Part shown: piece after piece, positions 19,389 to 27,330 of the stretch | Numbering within the stretch: position 1 is the first letter of the stretch | Layout: every line of letters begins with the position of its first letter | Source: Streptomyces gilvus | GTDB taxonomy: Bacteria > Actinomycetota > Actinomycetes > Streptomycetales > Streptomycetaceae | Length of the DNA stretch: 64,000 nucleotides | Direction: 5' to 3' | NCBI RefSeq assembly: GCF_022513565.1 | Contig: NZ_JAKWBE010000011.1 | Coordinates: 62,001-126,000 of the forward strand | Program-made: the position numbers and the translations under genes | Notes under the pieces: model-generated | The model's input: the letters and a program-made list of their open reading frames with translations, nothing else | Databases searched by the model: none | Told to the model about the DNA's origin: nothing

Positions 19389-20174
19389 GTGAGCGCCATG
19401 CCGATCGCCTTGCTGCTCATCACGGCCGCCACGGGCGCCGTGGGCGTCGCCGTCCTGCGCACCCTCATGGTGCTGCGCCGTGAGGTCGCCGCCCTGCACA
19501 CCCAGCTCGCCGAGCAGCACGTCCCGCACGGTCTCGTGCCCGCCGCCCGCCTGTCCACCGAGGCCGACGAGATACGCGCCGCCGTCGCCGAGGCGCTCGC
19601 CGAGGAGCGCGAGCGCGAACTGGCCGAGGCGCGCGCCTTCTGGGCCGCCCAGGAGTCCCGTGACGGCTCCGACGCGCCCTCGCTCCTCGGTCTGCCGGAC
19701 AGCGAGCTGTACCTGCCCCGGCAGAGCGACTTCGTGGGCCTCGAGCCGCTGGAGTCGGTGACCGAGCAGGCCGCCGACGCCGACGAGTTCGCCGGGGACT
19801 CCCCCGAACTGGCCGCGGCCCGCCGCCGGCACCCCTCCCACCCGGACTTCGTCCCGGTGCAGTCACCCGTGGCGAACGACCATGAGCGCACCGTGGCCAC
19901 CCTCGAGGAACTGGCCGCCACCCGCACCGAACTGACCGACGTCCGCCCCGGCCCGCTGGGCACCCTGGACGTCTACGTCTTCGCCGACGGCACGACCCTG
20001 TGCATGACCCCGGGCCACCGCGAGACGGCGGAGCGTCTGGCGGCCGCCCTGCGCGCGGGCCGGACACCGGTCCTGCTCGGCGGTTCGGGCGTCTCCGGCG
20101 CGTACACGCTGACGTTCGAGTGCGGCGAGGAGAACGTGTACATCCTGGCGGACCGGGTCATAGCGTCCCTGTAG
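19389..20174 (+). CDS. Conserved membrane-anchored protein with coiled coil
   Basis: 261 residues from GTG 19389, with GGGAG seven bases upstream. One N-terminal membrane segment (IALLLITAATGAVGVAVL) is followed by a charged, helical stretch (about residues 50-95, AEALAEERERELAEARAFW). A C-terminal globular domain (about residues 190-261) has GTLDVYVFADGTTLCMTPGHRE and YTLTFECGEENVYILAD. No enzyme motif is recognised. The stop codon lies inside the first two copies of an 18-bp tandem repeat, so the last codons and stop are themselves duplicated downstream. Confidence 0.75.
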   Translation: MSAMPIALLLITAATGAVGVAVLRTLMVLRREVAALHTQLAEQHVPHGLVPAARLSTEADEIRAAVAEALAEERERELAEARAFWAAQESRDGSDAPSLLGLPDSELYLPRQSDFVGLEPLESVTEQAADADEFAGDSPELAAARRRHPSHPDFVPVQSPVANDHERTVATLEELAATRTELTDVRPGPLGTLDVYVFADGTTLCMTPGHRETAERLAAALRAGRTPVLLGGSGVSGAYTLTFECGEENVYILADRVIASL

Positions 20175-20233
20175 AGATCAGCGTCCCTGTAGAGATCAGC
20201 GTCTCCGCAGGGATCCGCGTCCCTGGAGAGATC
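20162..20233. repeat. 18-bp tandem repeat x4 over the gene end
   Basis: Four head-to-tail 18-bp units (starts 20162, 20180, 20198, 20216). The first two are identical (AGCGTCCCTGTAGAGATC); the third and fourth differ at a few positions. The TAG stop of the upstream gene is inside unit 1, and the stop of the convergent gene (20232) falls in the last unit. Confidence 0.95.
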
Positions 20234-20543
20234 AGACGCCGGCGCGCTGTTGCGCCTGAGCCACCAGTTCCACCGCCTGTTCCAGCTGGCCCTCGTCCTC
20301 GAGCACGAGGGCCAAGTCGTGTGCGGCGACGGTGATTTGGTCGGCGGCGGCGAACATCCCGGCGTCCGGCATCAGCCGGGGCTCCGTCTCCGGGTCCTCC
20401 AGGACCTGCGCCCGGCAGGCCAACTCCCGGGCCAGTTGCAGGGCCTCGGCGGCGGCTCCCCGCTGCAGCCGGCTCTGCGGAGCCGCCCTCAACCGGTCGG
20501 CGAAGTGATCCACGGCTCGCGTCAAGGGCGTCGTATCAACCAC
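20232..20543 (-). CDS. Small conserved helical protein, unknown function
   Basis: 103 residues, wholly helical by composition (VDHFADRLRAAPQSRLQRGAAAEALQLARELACRAQVLED ... ELVAQAQQR). It has no membrane segment or catalytic motif. It resembles small Streptomyces helical-bundle proteins of unknown role. It is convergent with the gene at 19389, and its stop lies within the 18-bp repeat array. An ATG or near start at 20543 is assumed; ribosome site is weak. Confidence 0.65.
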   Translation of the reverse strand: MVDTTPLTRAVDHFADRLRAAPQSRLQRGAAAEALQLARELACRAQVLEDPETEPRLMPDAGMFAAADQITVAAHDLALVLEDEGQLEQAVELVAQAQQRAGV

Positions 20544-20647
20544 GGAACGAGCGTACGCGGCACCGCCAGACTGTTGCCAACAGGCGAACGCTCAGGCACC
20601 GTGACCTGAAGGACCGGCTTACATCCCCTTTGCGTTCGGAGGCGCCG

Positions 20648-20878
20648 ATGTCCCACGTCCTCTCCGAGGAGACCCACCGCAACATGCTCGCCCGCATCCC
20701 CCACTGCACCGGTCGTGAAGTGTCCGACTGGATCCGCACCGTCGAAGAAGGCCCCGCCCTCTTCCGCTTCGAGGAAAAGGTCAGCTGGCTCCGCCACGAG
20801 CACAACCTCGCGTACGGCCACGCGAAGGCGATCGTCCACGAATACGACCTGAGGAGGGCAGCGCGCAAACTGCTCTAG
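20648..20878 (+). CDS. DUF4287-type small protein
   Basis: 76 residues from ATG 20648, with GGAGGCG immediately upstream. The core SWLRHEHNLAYGHAKAIVHEYDL is the hallmark of the DUF4287 helical domain; the sequence before it (REVSDWIRTVEEGPAL) completes the domain. Function is unknown. It stands alone between a convergent terminator and the 20232 gene. Confidence 0.85.
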   Translation: MSHVLSEETHRNMLARIPHCTGREVSDWIRTVEEGPALFRFEEKVSWLRHEHNLAYGHAKAIVHEYDLRRAARKLL

Positions 20879-20896
20879 GCGCGCACCACGACATGA

Positions 20897-20932
20897 CGAA
20901 GGGCCCCCGGTGAGAGCACCGGAGGCCCTTCG
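20897..20932. terminator. Bidirectional terminator
   Basis: A near-perfect 16-bp stem (20897-20912 with 20917-20932, loop AGAG) between the converging DUF4287 and Bax1-I genes. It can serve both. Confidence 0.75.
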
Positions 20933-20960
20933 TGACAGCTGAATGACAGCCGCGGGACGG

Positions 20961-21848
20961 CTAGTCGTTGCTGTTGAGGATGGCGATGATCCGCAGGAAC
21001 TCCATGTAGATCCACACCAGCGTCAGCGTCAGCCCGAAGGCCGCCAGCCACGCCTCCTCCTTCGGCGCGCCGTAGGCGATGCCGTCCTCGACCTGCTTGA
21101 AGTCCAGGGCGAGGAAGCAGGCGCCGAGCAGCACGCCGACGATGCCGAAGAACACACCGAGCGGGCCGCTGCGGAAGCCGAGGCCGTCACCGCCGCCGAA
21201 GACCGCGAACAGCAGGTTCACGACCATCAGCAGCACGAAGCCGAGCGCCGCCGCCATCACGAAGCCGTAGAAACGGCGGTTGACGCGGATCCAGCCCGCC
21301 TTGTACGCCACCAGCACACCGGCGAACACCGCCATCGTGCCGATCACCGCCTGCATGGCCGCGCCGCTCGCGATGCGGTTGTCGACCACGCTGGAGACCA
21401 CGCCGAGGAACACACCCTCGAACGCGGCGTACGACAGGATCAGCGCGGGCGTGGCCTTGCGCTTGAAGGACTGCACGAGCGCCAGGACCATGCCGATCAG
21501 CGCGGCGCCGACACCGATGCCGTAGGAACGGCTGATGTTGGCGTCGTCGACCGGCAGCAGCGCCCAGGCGAGCGCGGCCGTGACGATCAGGGTGCCGAGG
21601 GTGGACGCGGTGCGCAGGACGACGTCGTCCATGGTCATCCGGCCGGTGGTGGCCGGGGCCTGGGGCGGGGCGCCGTACTGCAGGTCCTGCTGGGCGTACG
21701 GGTTCTGCGCGTAGGGATTGCCGCCCGCGTAGGGGTTGGCCTGCGTTCCGACAGCGGGACCCCCGGCCTGCGGCGCGGTGTTGAAGCCCGCGTAGCCGTT
21801 GTCGCGGCTGAACCCCCGTCGCGAGAAGACCGGGTTTCTGCTCCTCAT
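20961..21848 (-). CDS. Bax inhibitor-1/YccA-like membrane protein
   Basis: 295 residues from ATG 21848, with GGAGGAG close upstream. The first 75 residues are a cytoplasmic Gly/Asn/Tyr/Gln/Pro-rich segment containing NPYAGGNPYAQNPYAQQ. Seven hydrophobic segments follow, matching Bax1-I/YbhL-type proteins, including GAALIGMVLALVQSF and WLAAFGLTLTLVWIYMEFLRII near the end. The family comprises proton- or calcium-leak membrane proteins; the bacterial role is poorly defined. The gene is monocistronic, with its own terminator. Confidence 0.85.
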   Translation of the reverse strand: MRSRNPVFSRRGFSRDNGYAGFNTAPQAGGPAVGTQANPYAGGNPYAQNPYAQQDLQYGAPPQAPATTGRMTMDDVVLRTASTLGTLIVTAALAWALLPVDDANISRSYGIGVGAALIGMVLALVQSFKRKATPALILSYAAFEGVFLGVVSSVVDNRIASGAAMQAVIGTMAVFAGVLVAYKAGWIRVNRRFYGFVMAAALGFVLLMVVNLLFAVFGGGDGLGFRSGPLGVFFGIVGVLLGACFLALDFKQVEDGIAYGAPKEEAWLAAFGLTLTLVWIYMEFLRIIAILNSND

Positions 21849-22005
21849 TTCACTCCTCCATGGCCGCACGTCGCGGCCTTGGCTCAAGAGTAATAGGTAG
21901 GCAAAGGAATGACCCTAGTGCTTGGGGAGGATCTTTCCCTCGTCGTGCAGCGCAACACGCTACGCGGGTCCGTGATTCCCGCCACCGCGGGGGTTCACAC
22001 GGCCG

Positions 22006-23181
22006 TCAGTCCAGGGGAAAACCCGTGTAGCCCTCGGCCAGGTCGGCCTCGGCGGCACGCGAGGCGGCGACCCGCTCCAGACGGGTGAGCTGGAGGCGGT
22101 GGTCGAAGGGGGTGGCGTCGGGGGCAGGGTGCAGCATCGTCGTCATGTCGTACGAGAACCGCTCGGCCTGCCAGACGCGGCGCAGACAGGTCCCCGAGTA
22201 GGCGTCGAGCAGCTCGGCCGAGCCGGTCTCCTTCTCGTACGACAGCGCCCGCGCGAAGGTCACCACGTCACCGACGGCCAGGTTGAGGCCCTTGGCGCCG
22301 GTCGGCGGGACGATGTGGGCGGCGTCGCCGGCCAGGAAGAGGCTGCCGTACCGCATCGGCTCGTGGACGTAGGAACGCATCGGGGTGACGGACTTCTGGG
22401 TGATCGGGCCGCGCTCCAGACGCCAGTCGTCCGCGGTCTCCAGGCGCCGTTCCAGCTCGTCCCAGATCTCCTCGTCGCCCCAGCTGTCGGCGTCGGTGCC
22501 GGCGGGCACCTGGAGGTAGAGACGGGAGACGGAGGGGGAGCGCATGGACAGCAGGGCGAAGCCGCGGTCGTGGCGGGCGTAGACCAGCTCGTCGTGGGAG
22601 GGCGGGACGTCGGCGAGGATGCCGAGCCAGCCGAAGGGGTACGTCCGCTCGAACACGCGGCTGAGCTCGGCGGGGACCGCCTGCCGGGCCACCCCCCAGA
22701 ACCCGTCGCACCCGACGACGTACCGGCACTCCAGCACCTCCTCCCGCCCCTCGTGCCGGAACCGCACGGACGGGCTGTCGGTGTCCGCGCCCTCGACGGC
22801 GAGGGCCTCCGCCTCGAACAGCAGCGGGCCGCCCTCCTTGAGCTGGAGGGCGATGAGGTCCTTGCAGACCTCGGTCTGGGCGTAGACCATCACGGACCGG
22901 CCGCCGGTGAGGGCGGGGAAGTCGACGCGGTGGCGGCGCCTTTGCCAGCGCAGTTCGATGCCGTCGTGCGGGAGGCCCTCGCGGTCCATGCGCTCGCCGG
23001 CGCCGGCCGCGCGCAGCACGTCCACCGTGCCCTGCTCCAGGATCCCGGCGCGCTGGCGGTGCTCGACGTAGGCCCGGTCGCGGCTCTCCAGCACGACGGA
23101 GTCGATCCCGGCGTTGTGCAGCAGCCGGGCGAGGAGGAGGCCGGCCGGGCCGGCGCCGATGATGCCGACGGTGGTACGCAT
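22006..23181 (-). CDS. pobA: 4-hydroxybenzoate 3-monooxygenase
   Basis: 391 residues, the size of PobA. Class A flavoprotein hydroxylase: N-terminal FAD motif GIIGAGPAGLLLARLL, the DG motif CRYVVGCDGFWG and the GD motif LFLAGDAAHIVPPTGAKGLN. It converts 4-hydroxybenzoate to protocatechuate using NAD(P)H and oxygen. ATG 23181 follows AAGGGATGCGGG. No protocatechuate (pca) genes or pobR-type regulator are adjacent. A dyad at 23228-23243 is the likely control site. Confidence 0.92.
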   Translation of the reverse strand: MRTTVGIIGAGPAGLLLARLLHNAGIDSVVLESRDRAYVEHRQRAGILEQGTVDVLRAAGAGERMDREGLPHDGIELRWQRRRHRVDFPALTGGRSVMVYAQTEVCKDLIALQLKEGGPLLFEAEALAVEGADTDSPSVRFRHEGREEVLECRYVVGCDGFWGVARQAVPAELSRVFERTYPFGWLGILADVPPSHDELVYARHDRGFALLSMRSPSVSRLYLQVPAGTDADSWGDEEIWDELERRLETADDWRLERGPITQKSVTPMRSYVHEPMRYGSLFLAGDAAHIVPPTGAKGLNLAVGDVVTFARALSYEKETGSAELLDAYSGTCLRRVWQAERFSYDMTTMLHPAPDATPFDHRLQLTRLERVAASRAAEADLAEGYTGFPLD

Positions 23182-23227
23182 CCCGCATCCCTTGGTCGTC
23201 TGGGCGTTTCTCGTCTTGGTTCGTGCT

Positions 23228-23243
23228 GTGAAATTTACTTCAC
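23228..23243. promoter_or_regulatory. Candidate pobA operator
   Basis: Inverted repeat GTGAA-6 nt-TTCAC in an AT-rich patch 47 bp upstream of the pobA ATG. It is the only clear dyad in this promoter region. The regulator is unknown. Confidence 0.45.
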
Positions 23244-23290
23244 CAACTTCTGGGATGTGAGTCTGCGCCCGCCCCCTGGGGATGTCAATG

Positions 23291-23330
23291 GCCGACCGCC
23301 GCGCCGTGGGAGACGGTCACGGCGGTCGGC
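23291..23330 (-). terminator. Terminator hairpin after secreted protein gene
   Basis: A perfect 11-bp stem (23291-23301 with 23320-23330), an 18-nt loop, starting 15 bp beyond the stop of the 23345 gene. There is no T-run, as is usual in Streptomyces. Confidence 0.6.
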
Positions 23331-23344
23331 ACGGGCCGCCGGGA

Positions 23345-24022
23345 TCAGCGCGCCGGGGGCCAGCCGTCGAGGTGACGGTGGAGGGTGACATCGGGCTTCA
23401 CGTCGCCCTTGGGGGCGTTCGCCACGGCGTCGTGCAGCACGGTGGTGACCTCGCTCGCCAGGCCGTCGACCTGGGTCTTGAGGTCGGCCGCGGGCAGCGA
23501 GGAACGGGTCAGCTCGTCCAGCCGGCGGTGGATGTCGGCGAGCTTGCGCTGGGTGTCGGCGTTCAGACTGAACGGGGTCGGCGTGGAGACGACGAACTGG
23601 TAGGCGCCGGCCAGTGTCTGGCAGCCGGTGCACTTCTTGTTGGCCGCGTCGCTGAGGTTCACGGCGTTGAGGTGCGTGTGCTCGCCGGCCATCGTGACGA
23701 TCTGGAACGACAGCGCGACGGAACGGCAGGCGTCGTCCGCCGAGCAGCCCGCCGAGACCGCGTTGGCCTGGTTACGGGCGGAGGCGGCGTTCACCGTGCC
23801 GAACTGGCGCACCGTGAACGAGTCCCTGGCCTGGGTGTGGTGGGCCCGGTCGGCGTGCGTGAACACGTGGTCCGAAGCGAACGCGGCGTGCGACACCCCA
23901 GTGGCGGCCTGCGCCGGCACGGCGGTCGCGGCCCCCGCGACACCGGCCGCGAACAGCCCTATGCCGAGGGCCCGACGGGTGAGGGGGTTGCGGGTGGGTC
24001 GAGCTTTTCGATGGCTGGACAA
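23345..24022 (-). CDS. Secreted Cys-containing protein, unknown function
   Basis: 225 residues from a TTG at 24022 with AAGGAGA five bases upstream; this start gives a complete Sec signal peptide (basic RKARPTRNPLTRR, hydrophobic core, cleavage near PAQA-A). The mature protein has two short Cys pairs (AGCSADDAC and KKCTGCQ), likely forming disulfides. A helical C-terminal half follows (LADIHRRLDELTRSSLPAADLKTQVDGLASEVTTVLHD). No enzyme motif is seen. It is the last gene in the same direction as the two precursor-like peptides and the membrane protease, but 480 bp separate it from the protease, so co-transcription is uncertain. Confidence 0.7.
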   Translation of the reverse strand: MSSHRKARPTRNPLTRRALGIGLFAAGVAGAATAVPAQAATGVSHAAFASDHVFTHADRAHHTQARDSFTVRQFGTVNAASARNQANAVSAGCSADDACRSVALSFQIVTMAGEHTHLNAVNLSDAANKKCTGCQTLAGAYQFVVSTPTPFSLNADTQRKLADIHRRLDELTRSSLPAADLKTQVDGLASEVTTVLHDAVANAPKGDVKPDVTLHRHLDGWPPAR

Positions 24023-24501
24023 GGGTTCTCCTTGGTGGATGCGTTCGGTGGTGGGGGGTGGCGGTGTTGCGGGGTGGCGGGTCGGGGGGTGGCGGTTGTG
24101 TCGGTGGCGGTGGTGCGGGTGGTGTGCGGCCCAGCGGGTGGCGGGTGGTGCGGGGTGTGCCGGTGGCGGTGATGCCTGTAGCGGTGGAGCGGGTACGGCG
24201 GTGGTGCGGAGCATGCGGGGCCCGGGACGGGTGCTCGGCCGTCACCGGCCGTCGGTCGAGCACCCGCGCCCGCGGAGGTCACCCCATGACCCGGGCGGCC
24301 CGCGCCGAGGGCTCCCCGCGCCATGCGGCTCCCCGTGCCGGGGCACCCTCGCCGTGGGCCTGTCCCGGACGCCCCGCCGTGCCGTGAGCACGCGCGCCGT
24401 CGACTCCCCGTGCCCTGGGCCCCATGCCGTGCGGCTCCCCGGGCGGTCGCCGCCCCCCTCCGGCCGGTCCCGGGGACGTCCACCCCGGGACCGGCCGGGT
24501 C
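24023..24501. other. 479-bp gap with G-run-rich block
   Basis: No gene is supported. Between about 24040 and 24240 the plus strand is dominated by GG, GGG and GGGGGG runs, with strong G-over-C asymmetry and many G-quadruplex-type groupings. This is the 5' side of the secreted-protein gene (C-rich in its transcript). The rest is Pro/Ala-type GC-rich DNA adjoining the protease gene's end. Confidence 0.7.
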
Positions 24502-26424
24502 TCAGGTCGTCGCCGGTGACGCGCTGGGCGGCGGGGTCGTCGGCGGCTCGGTCGGGGAGGCCGTGGCGCTCTCCGACGGGGTCGGGGAGACCGGCGGCTC
24601 GGACGGACCGCCGCCGGGAGCGGAGGCGGAGGGGCCCGAGCCGGTCGGCGAGCCCCCGCCCGAGGTCGTCGCCGGCTGACCCGTCGCGCCCTTGGTCGGG
24701 CGGGCCGACGCCGGGGCGGACGCGGACGCGGAGGCCGAGGCGGTCGTACTCGCCGACGGGTCGGGCGAGGCACCGTGCGCCGCCGCGGAGGCGCCGGGTG
24801 ACGCCGACGGGGACAGGGACGCGGCGCCGGGGCCCGCCGGACCGCGCGAGGCGCCACCGCCGGAGGTCGAGGCGTCCCGGGGGCTCGGGGCCTCGGTGGA
24901 GACCCCGGGCTGCAGGATCGGGGCGATCGGCGGCTGCTTGGGCAGCGGCTTCGGGGTGATGCCGGAGACCCAGGCGTAGCTGAGGCCCGTCAGACCGGCC
25001 AGGGCCAGGGCGCACAGCGCGATCCTCAGACGCGGGCGGCCCGCCGTGGAGCGTTTCGCGGCGCGGAAGATACGGCCGCTCATCTTCACCGACAGATAGA
25101 CGACACCGGCCATCGGGCACAGCAGCATCACACACCCGATCACCCCCACCAGCCCGTCGACGATCTTGCCGTCCGCCAACGCCGAACCCGTGCCGACGAG
25201 TTGCTCGGTCAGCGACCGGGTCATCGTGGTGAGGATCCGCGGCAGGTTCCACAGGGCGTAGCCCAGCTCGCCCACCAGCAGCGGCACCATGGTCAGCACC
25301 CAGGTGGCGACGATGGTCCGCGCCGACTTCTTCAGCCCCGCGACCTCCTTGCGGGCCGCCTTCCCCTTGGCCCCCGGCACCAGACCCAGCAGGATCGGCT
25401 TGATCTTGCCGTAGAGGTCCGGCACGCCCGCGAGGTCGCCCAGGATGTAGTAGCCGTCCAGCCGGACGGCCGGCATCAGCTGCTCCAGGATCTCGAAGTG
25501 CCCGAGGTAGACCGCGGCCAGGAAGAACTGTGCCCCGGTCGCGAAGTACGCCCCGGCCATGCCGAGCATGAAGACGACGTTGAAGTAGACCCCGCCCAGG
25601 TCGGTGCGGATCCGCCCGGCCCGGCCGATCCGGTAGACGTCGGTGACGTCCGTGTACATGGACGGCCAGATCAGGAAGAGTCCGCAGCCGATGCAGCCGG
25701 GCCGCGCGCCACCGTACTTGCACGCGGAGGCGTGGCCGAACTCGTGGAAGACGAGCGAGGCCACGGTCAGCACGAACACGATCAGGATGAGGACCGGCTG
25801 GTCCAGGACCTCCAGGACCGGGTCGATCGCCCCGAAGAACCCGAACAGCCACACGTCCATGGCCACGGCCGCCAGCAGCACCGCAACGACCACGGCCGGC
25901 CGGTGCAGCCAGGACAGCGCCCGTGCGATCCGGGCCGTGCGCCGCTCGTTGAAGATCACCCGGTGGCCCTTGAGGGCGAGCAGCAGGTCGGAGCGCGGGG
26001 CGTCGACCTCGTCGTCCTCCTGGCCCTCGGGGACCGTCACACCGAGCGGCTCGAGCTTGTTCTCCACCAGGTAGCGGACGTTCTCGCCGCTGACCTCGCG
26101 GCCGAAGCGCGCGCTGACGCGGTACGCGATGGTCTCGACGTCACGGACGCCGTCGATGCTCGACGCCACGAGGTACAGCAGCCGGGACAGCTGCACGACC
26201 TGCCCGTCCCCCCGACGGGCGATGTACTTGGGGTCGGTGAAGCCCGACCCCTGGTACTCGCCGTGCAGCTTCAGCCCCGCGCTCAACCGCGGGGCGGCCG
26301 GCGGCTGTTCAACGACCGGCAGGCTGCCCGTCGCCACCTGCTCGTAGGTCACCGGCCAGCCGCCGGGTCCGGGCACGGGCCCGGTGTCGTACAGCGCCGC
26401 GGTCCCGTCTCCGAGCACTGTCAT
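24502..26424 (-). CDS. Membrane HExxH (M50-like) peptide metalloprotease with PqqD-like N-terminus
   Basis: 640 residues from ATG 26424, preceded by GGGGGGAGA. Residues about 45-130 look like a PqqD/RRE-type winged-helix (QVVQLSRLLYLVASSIDGVRDVETIAYRV..., with GENVRYLVENKL), the fold that grips RiPP leader peptides. A polytopic membrane part follows with HEFGH at about residue 226 and LDGYYILGD at about residue 323, the zinc ligands of peptide zinc metalloproteases related to YydH and M50. The last 150 residues are a Ser/Pro/Ala/Thr/Gly-rich external tail. It lies downstream of two precursor-like peptide genes and probably processes or exports them. Confidence 0.82.
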   Translation of the reverse strand: MTVLGDGTAALYDTGPVPGPGGWPVTYEQVATGSLPVVEQPPAAPRLSAGLKLHGEYQGSGFTDPKYIARRGDGQVVQLSRLLYLVASSIDGVRDVETIAYRVSARFGREVSGENVRYLVENKLEPLGVTVPEGQEDDEVDAPRSDLLLALKGHRVIFNERRTARIARALSWLHRPAVVVAVLLAAVAMDVWLFGFFGAIDPVLEVLDQPVLILIVFVLTVASLVFHEFGHASACKYGGARPGCIGCGLFLIWPSMYTDVTDVYRIGRAGRIRTDLGGVYFNVVFMLGMAGAYFATGAQFFLAAVYLGHFEILEQLMPAVRLDGYYILGDLAGVPDLYGKIKPILLGLVPGAKGKAARKEVAGLKKSARTIVATWVLTMVPLLVGELGYALWNLPRILTTMTRSLTEQLVGTGSALADGKIVDGLVGVIGCVMLLCPMAGVVYLSVKMSGRIFRAAKRSTAGRPRLRIALCALALAGLTGLSYAWVSGITPKPLPKQPPIAPILQPGVSTEAPSPRDASTSGGGASRGPAGPGAASLSPSASPGASAAAHGASPDPSASTTASASASASAPASARPTKGATGQPATTSGGGSPTGSGPSASAPGGGPSEPPVSPTPSESATASPTEPPTTPPPSASPATT

Positions 26425-26475
26425 ATGTGGTCTCCCCCCACGTTTCCCCCCGTCCCCGCCGTTTCCCCCGGAAGG

Positions 26476-26507
26476 CCCGCCGCTTTCCCCCCGGAAAGCG
26501 CGGCGGG
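26476..26507 (-). terminator. Hairpin between peptide genes and protease gene
   Basis: A 13-bp stem with one bulge (26476-26488 with 26493-26507, loop CCCC on the plus strand). It lies 100 bp past the second peptide stop and 52 bp before the protease start. It may be a partial terminator keeping peptide mRNA in excess. Several GGGGGAA-type runs follow toward the protease start. Confidence 0.5.
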
Positions 26508-26607
26508 TTCCCCCGGAACAGGCGCCGCGGGGGCGGGCCGCGCCGCACATGAGCGCGGTCCGCCCCCGTGGCCGTCGTAGCGGGTGAGTACCGCTACCGC
26601 GGTGTCG

Positions 26608-26826
26608 CTACTGGGTGACGTTGATCGTCTGCGCGGCCGAGGACTCCGCGGCGGACCACGAGGAGTGGTCGTTCAGGGCGGCCGACTCGTTGTGCGCCGA
26701 GATGTTGGCGACGTGCTTGGTGACGTTGACCGTCTTGCCGAAGCTGAACTTCAGCCGGCCCAGGGCCTCGCGACCGGGCAGCAGCTCGGCGGACTCGGTC
26801 TCCAGTTCGTTCATGTCCATGCTCAT
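26608..26826 (-). CDS. Precursor-like peptide 1
   Basis: 72 residues from ATG 26826, with AAAGGA eight bases upstream. It has an acidic leader-like N-terminus (NELETESAELLPGREALG) followed by a Ser/Asn/Thr/Ala-rich C-terminal half (TVNVTKHVANISAHN ... AAQTINVTQ) with no Cys. About 89% identical over 66 residues to the peptide at 26881, with differences mostly in the last 20 residues. That pattern, a constant leader and a slightly varying end in tandem copies next to a membrane peptidase, is typical of precursor peptides. No modifying enzyme is seen. It is not matched to any family I recognise. Confidence 0.8.
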   Translation of the reverse strand: MSMDMNELETESAELLPGREALGRLKFSFGKTVNVTKHVANISAHNESAALNDHSSWSAAESSAAQTINVTQ

Positions 26827-26880
26827 GACGGATGTCCTTTCGGTGATTGCTTGGCTTCGTTCGGAGGTGGAGCGCGAGCG

Positions 26881-27096
26881 TTACTGCGCGACGTTGATGG
26901 CCTGCGCGGCGCCGGAGTCGGCCACCGACCACGAGGAGTGGTCGTTCAGGGCCGCGGACTGGTTGTGCGCCGAGATGTTGGCGACGTGCTTGGTGACGTT
27001 GACCGTCTTGCCGAAGCTGAACTTCAGGCGACCGAGGGCCTCGCGGCCCGGCAGCAGCTCCGCGGACTCGGCCTCAAGCTCGTGGGCGTCCATCAT
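26881..27096 (-). CDS. Precursor-like peptide 2
   Basis: 71 residues starting with two consecutive ATGs (27096/27093) after GAGGGGGA. The leader-like HELEAESAELLPGREALG and the following KFSFGKTVNVTKHVAN are identical or nearly so to peptide 1. The end varies (VADSGAAQAINVAQ). It is the promoter-proximal gene of the set, 54 bp before peptide 1 and divergent from the XRE regulator. Upstream frame remains open to 27201 but lacks a ribosome site and overlaps the operator, so it was not used. Confidence 0.8.
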   Translation of the reverse strand: MMDAHELEAESAELLPGREALGRLKFSFGKTVNVTKHVANISAHNQSAALNDHSSWSVADSGAAQAINVAQ

Positions 27097-27159
27097 GATC
27101 AGTTCCCCCTCAGGGATGGGCGTTTCCCGATCGAACAGCGTCAGGTTCCCCCCGGACTC

Positions 27160-27200
27160 TGTCCAATCTGGTCGGACGAGCTGTCCAACGAGATTGGACA
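27160..27200. promoter_or_regulatory. Three TGTCCAA half-sites, candidate XRE operator
   Basis: TGTCCAA occurs at 27160-27166 and 27182-27188 (22 bp apart), and inverted (TTGGACA) at 27194-27200. The last two form a 19-bp dyad, TGTCCAACGAGATTGGACA. The outer pair extends to perfect 10-bp arms (27160-27169 with 27191-27200). It sits between the divergent XRE gene and the peptide genes, where it can control both. Confidence 0.65.
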
Positions 27201-27330
27201 CTAGGGCCTCGGAGGGCCGACGCGCAAGCCGTTCGGGAAATCACCCTTTCGGCCCCCCGGGGACGCGACCGTAGAATCGGCCCCGACATGGACGGTCTTG
27301 CCGACACAGCCAGCAGGAAGTGACCCACCC

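Noticed and set aside
24242..25852. 536-codon minus-strand frame overlapping the membrane protease
   Set aside because: Arg/Gly/Pro-rich shadow of the protease gene in another frame, without membrane segments or motifs.
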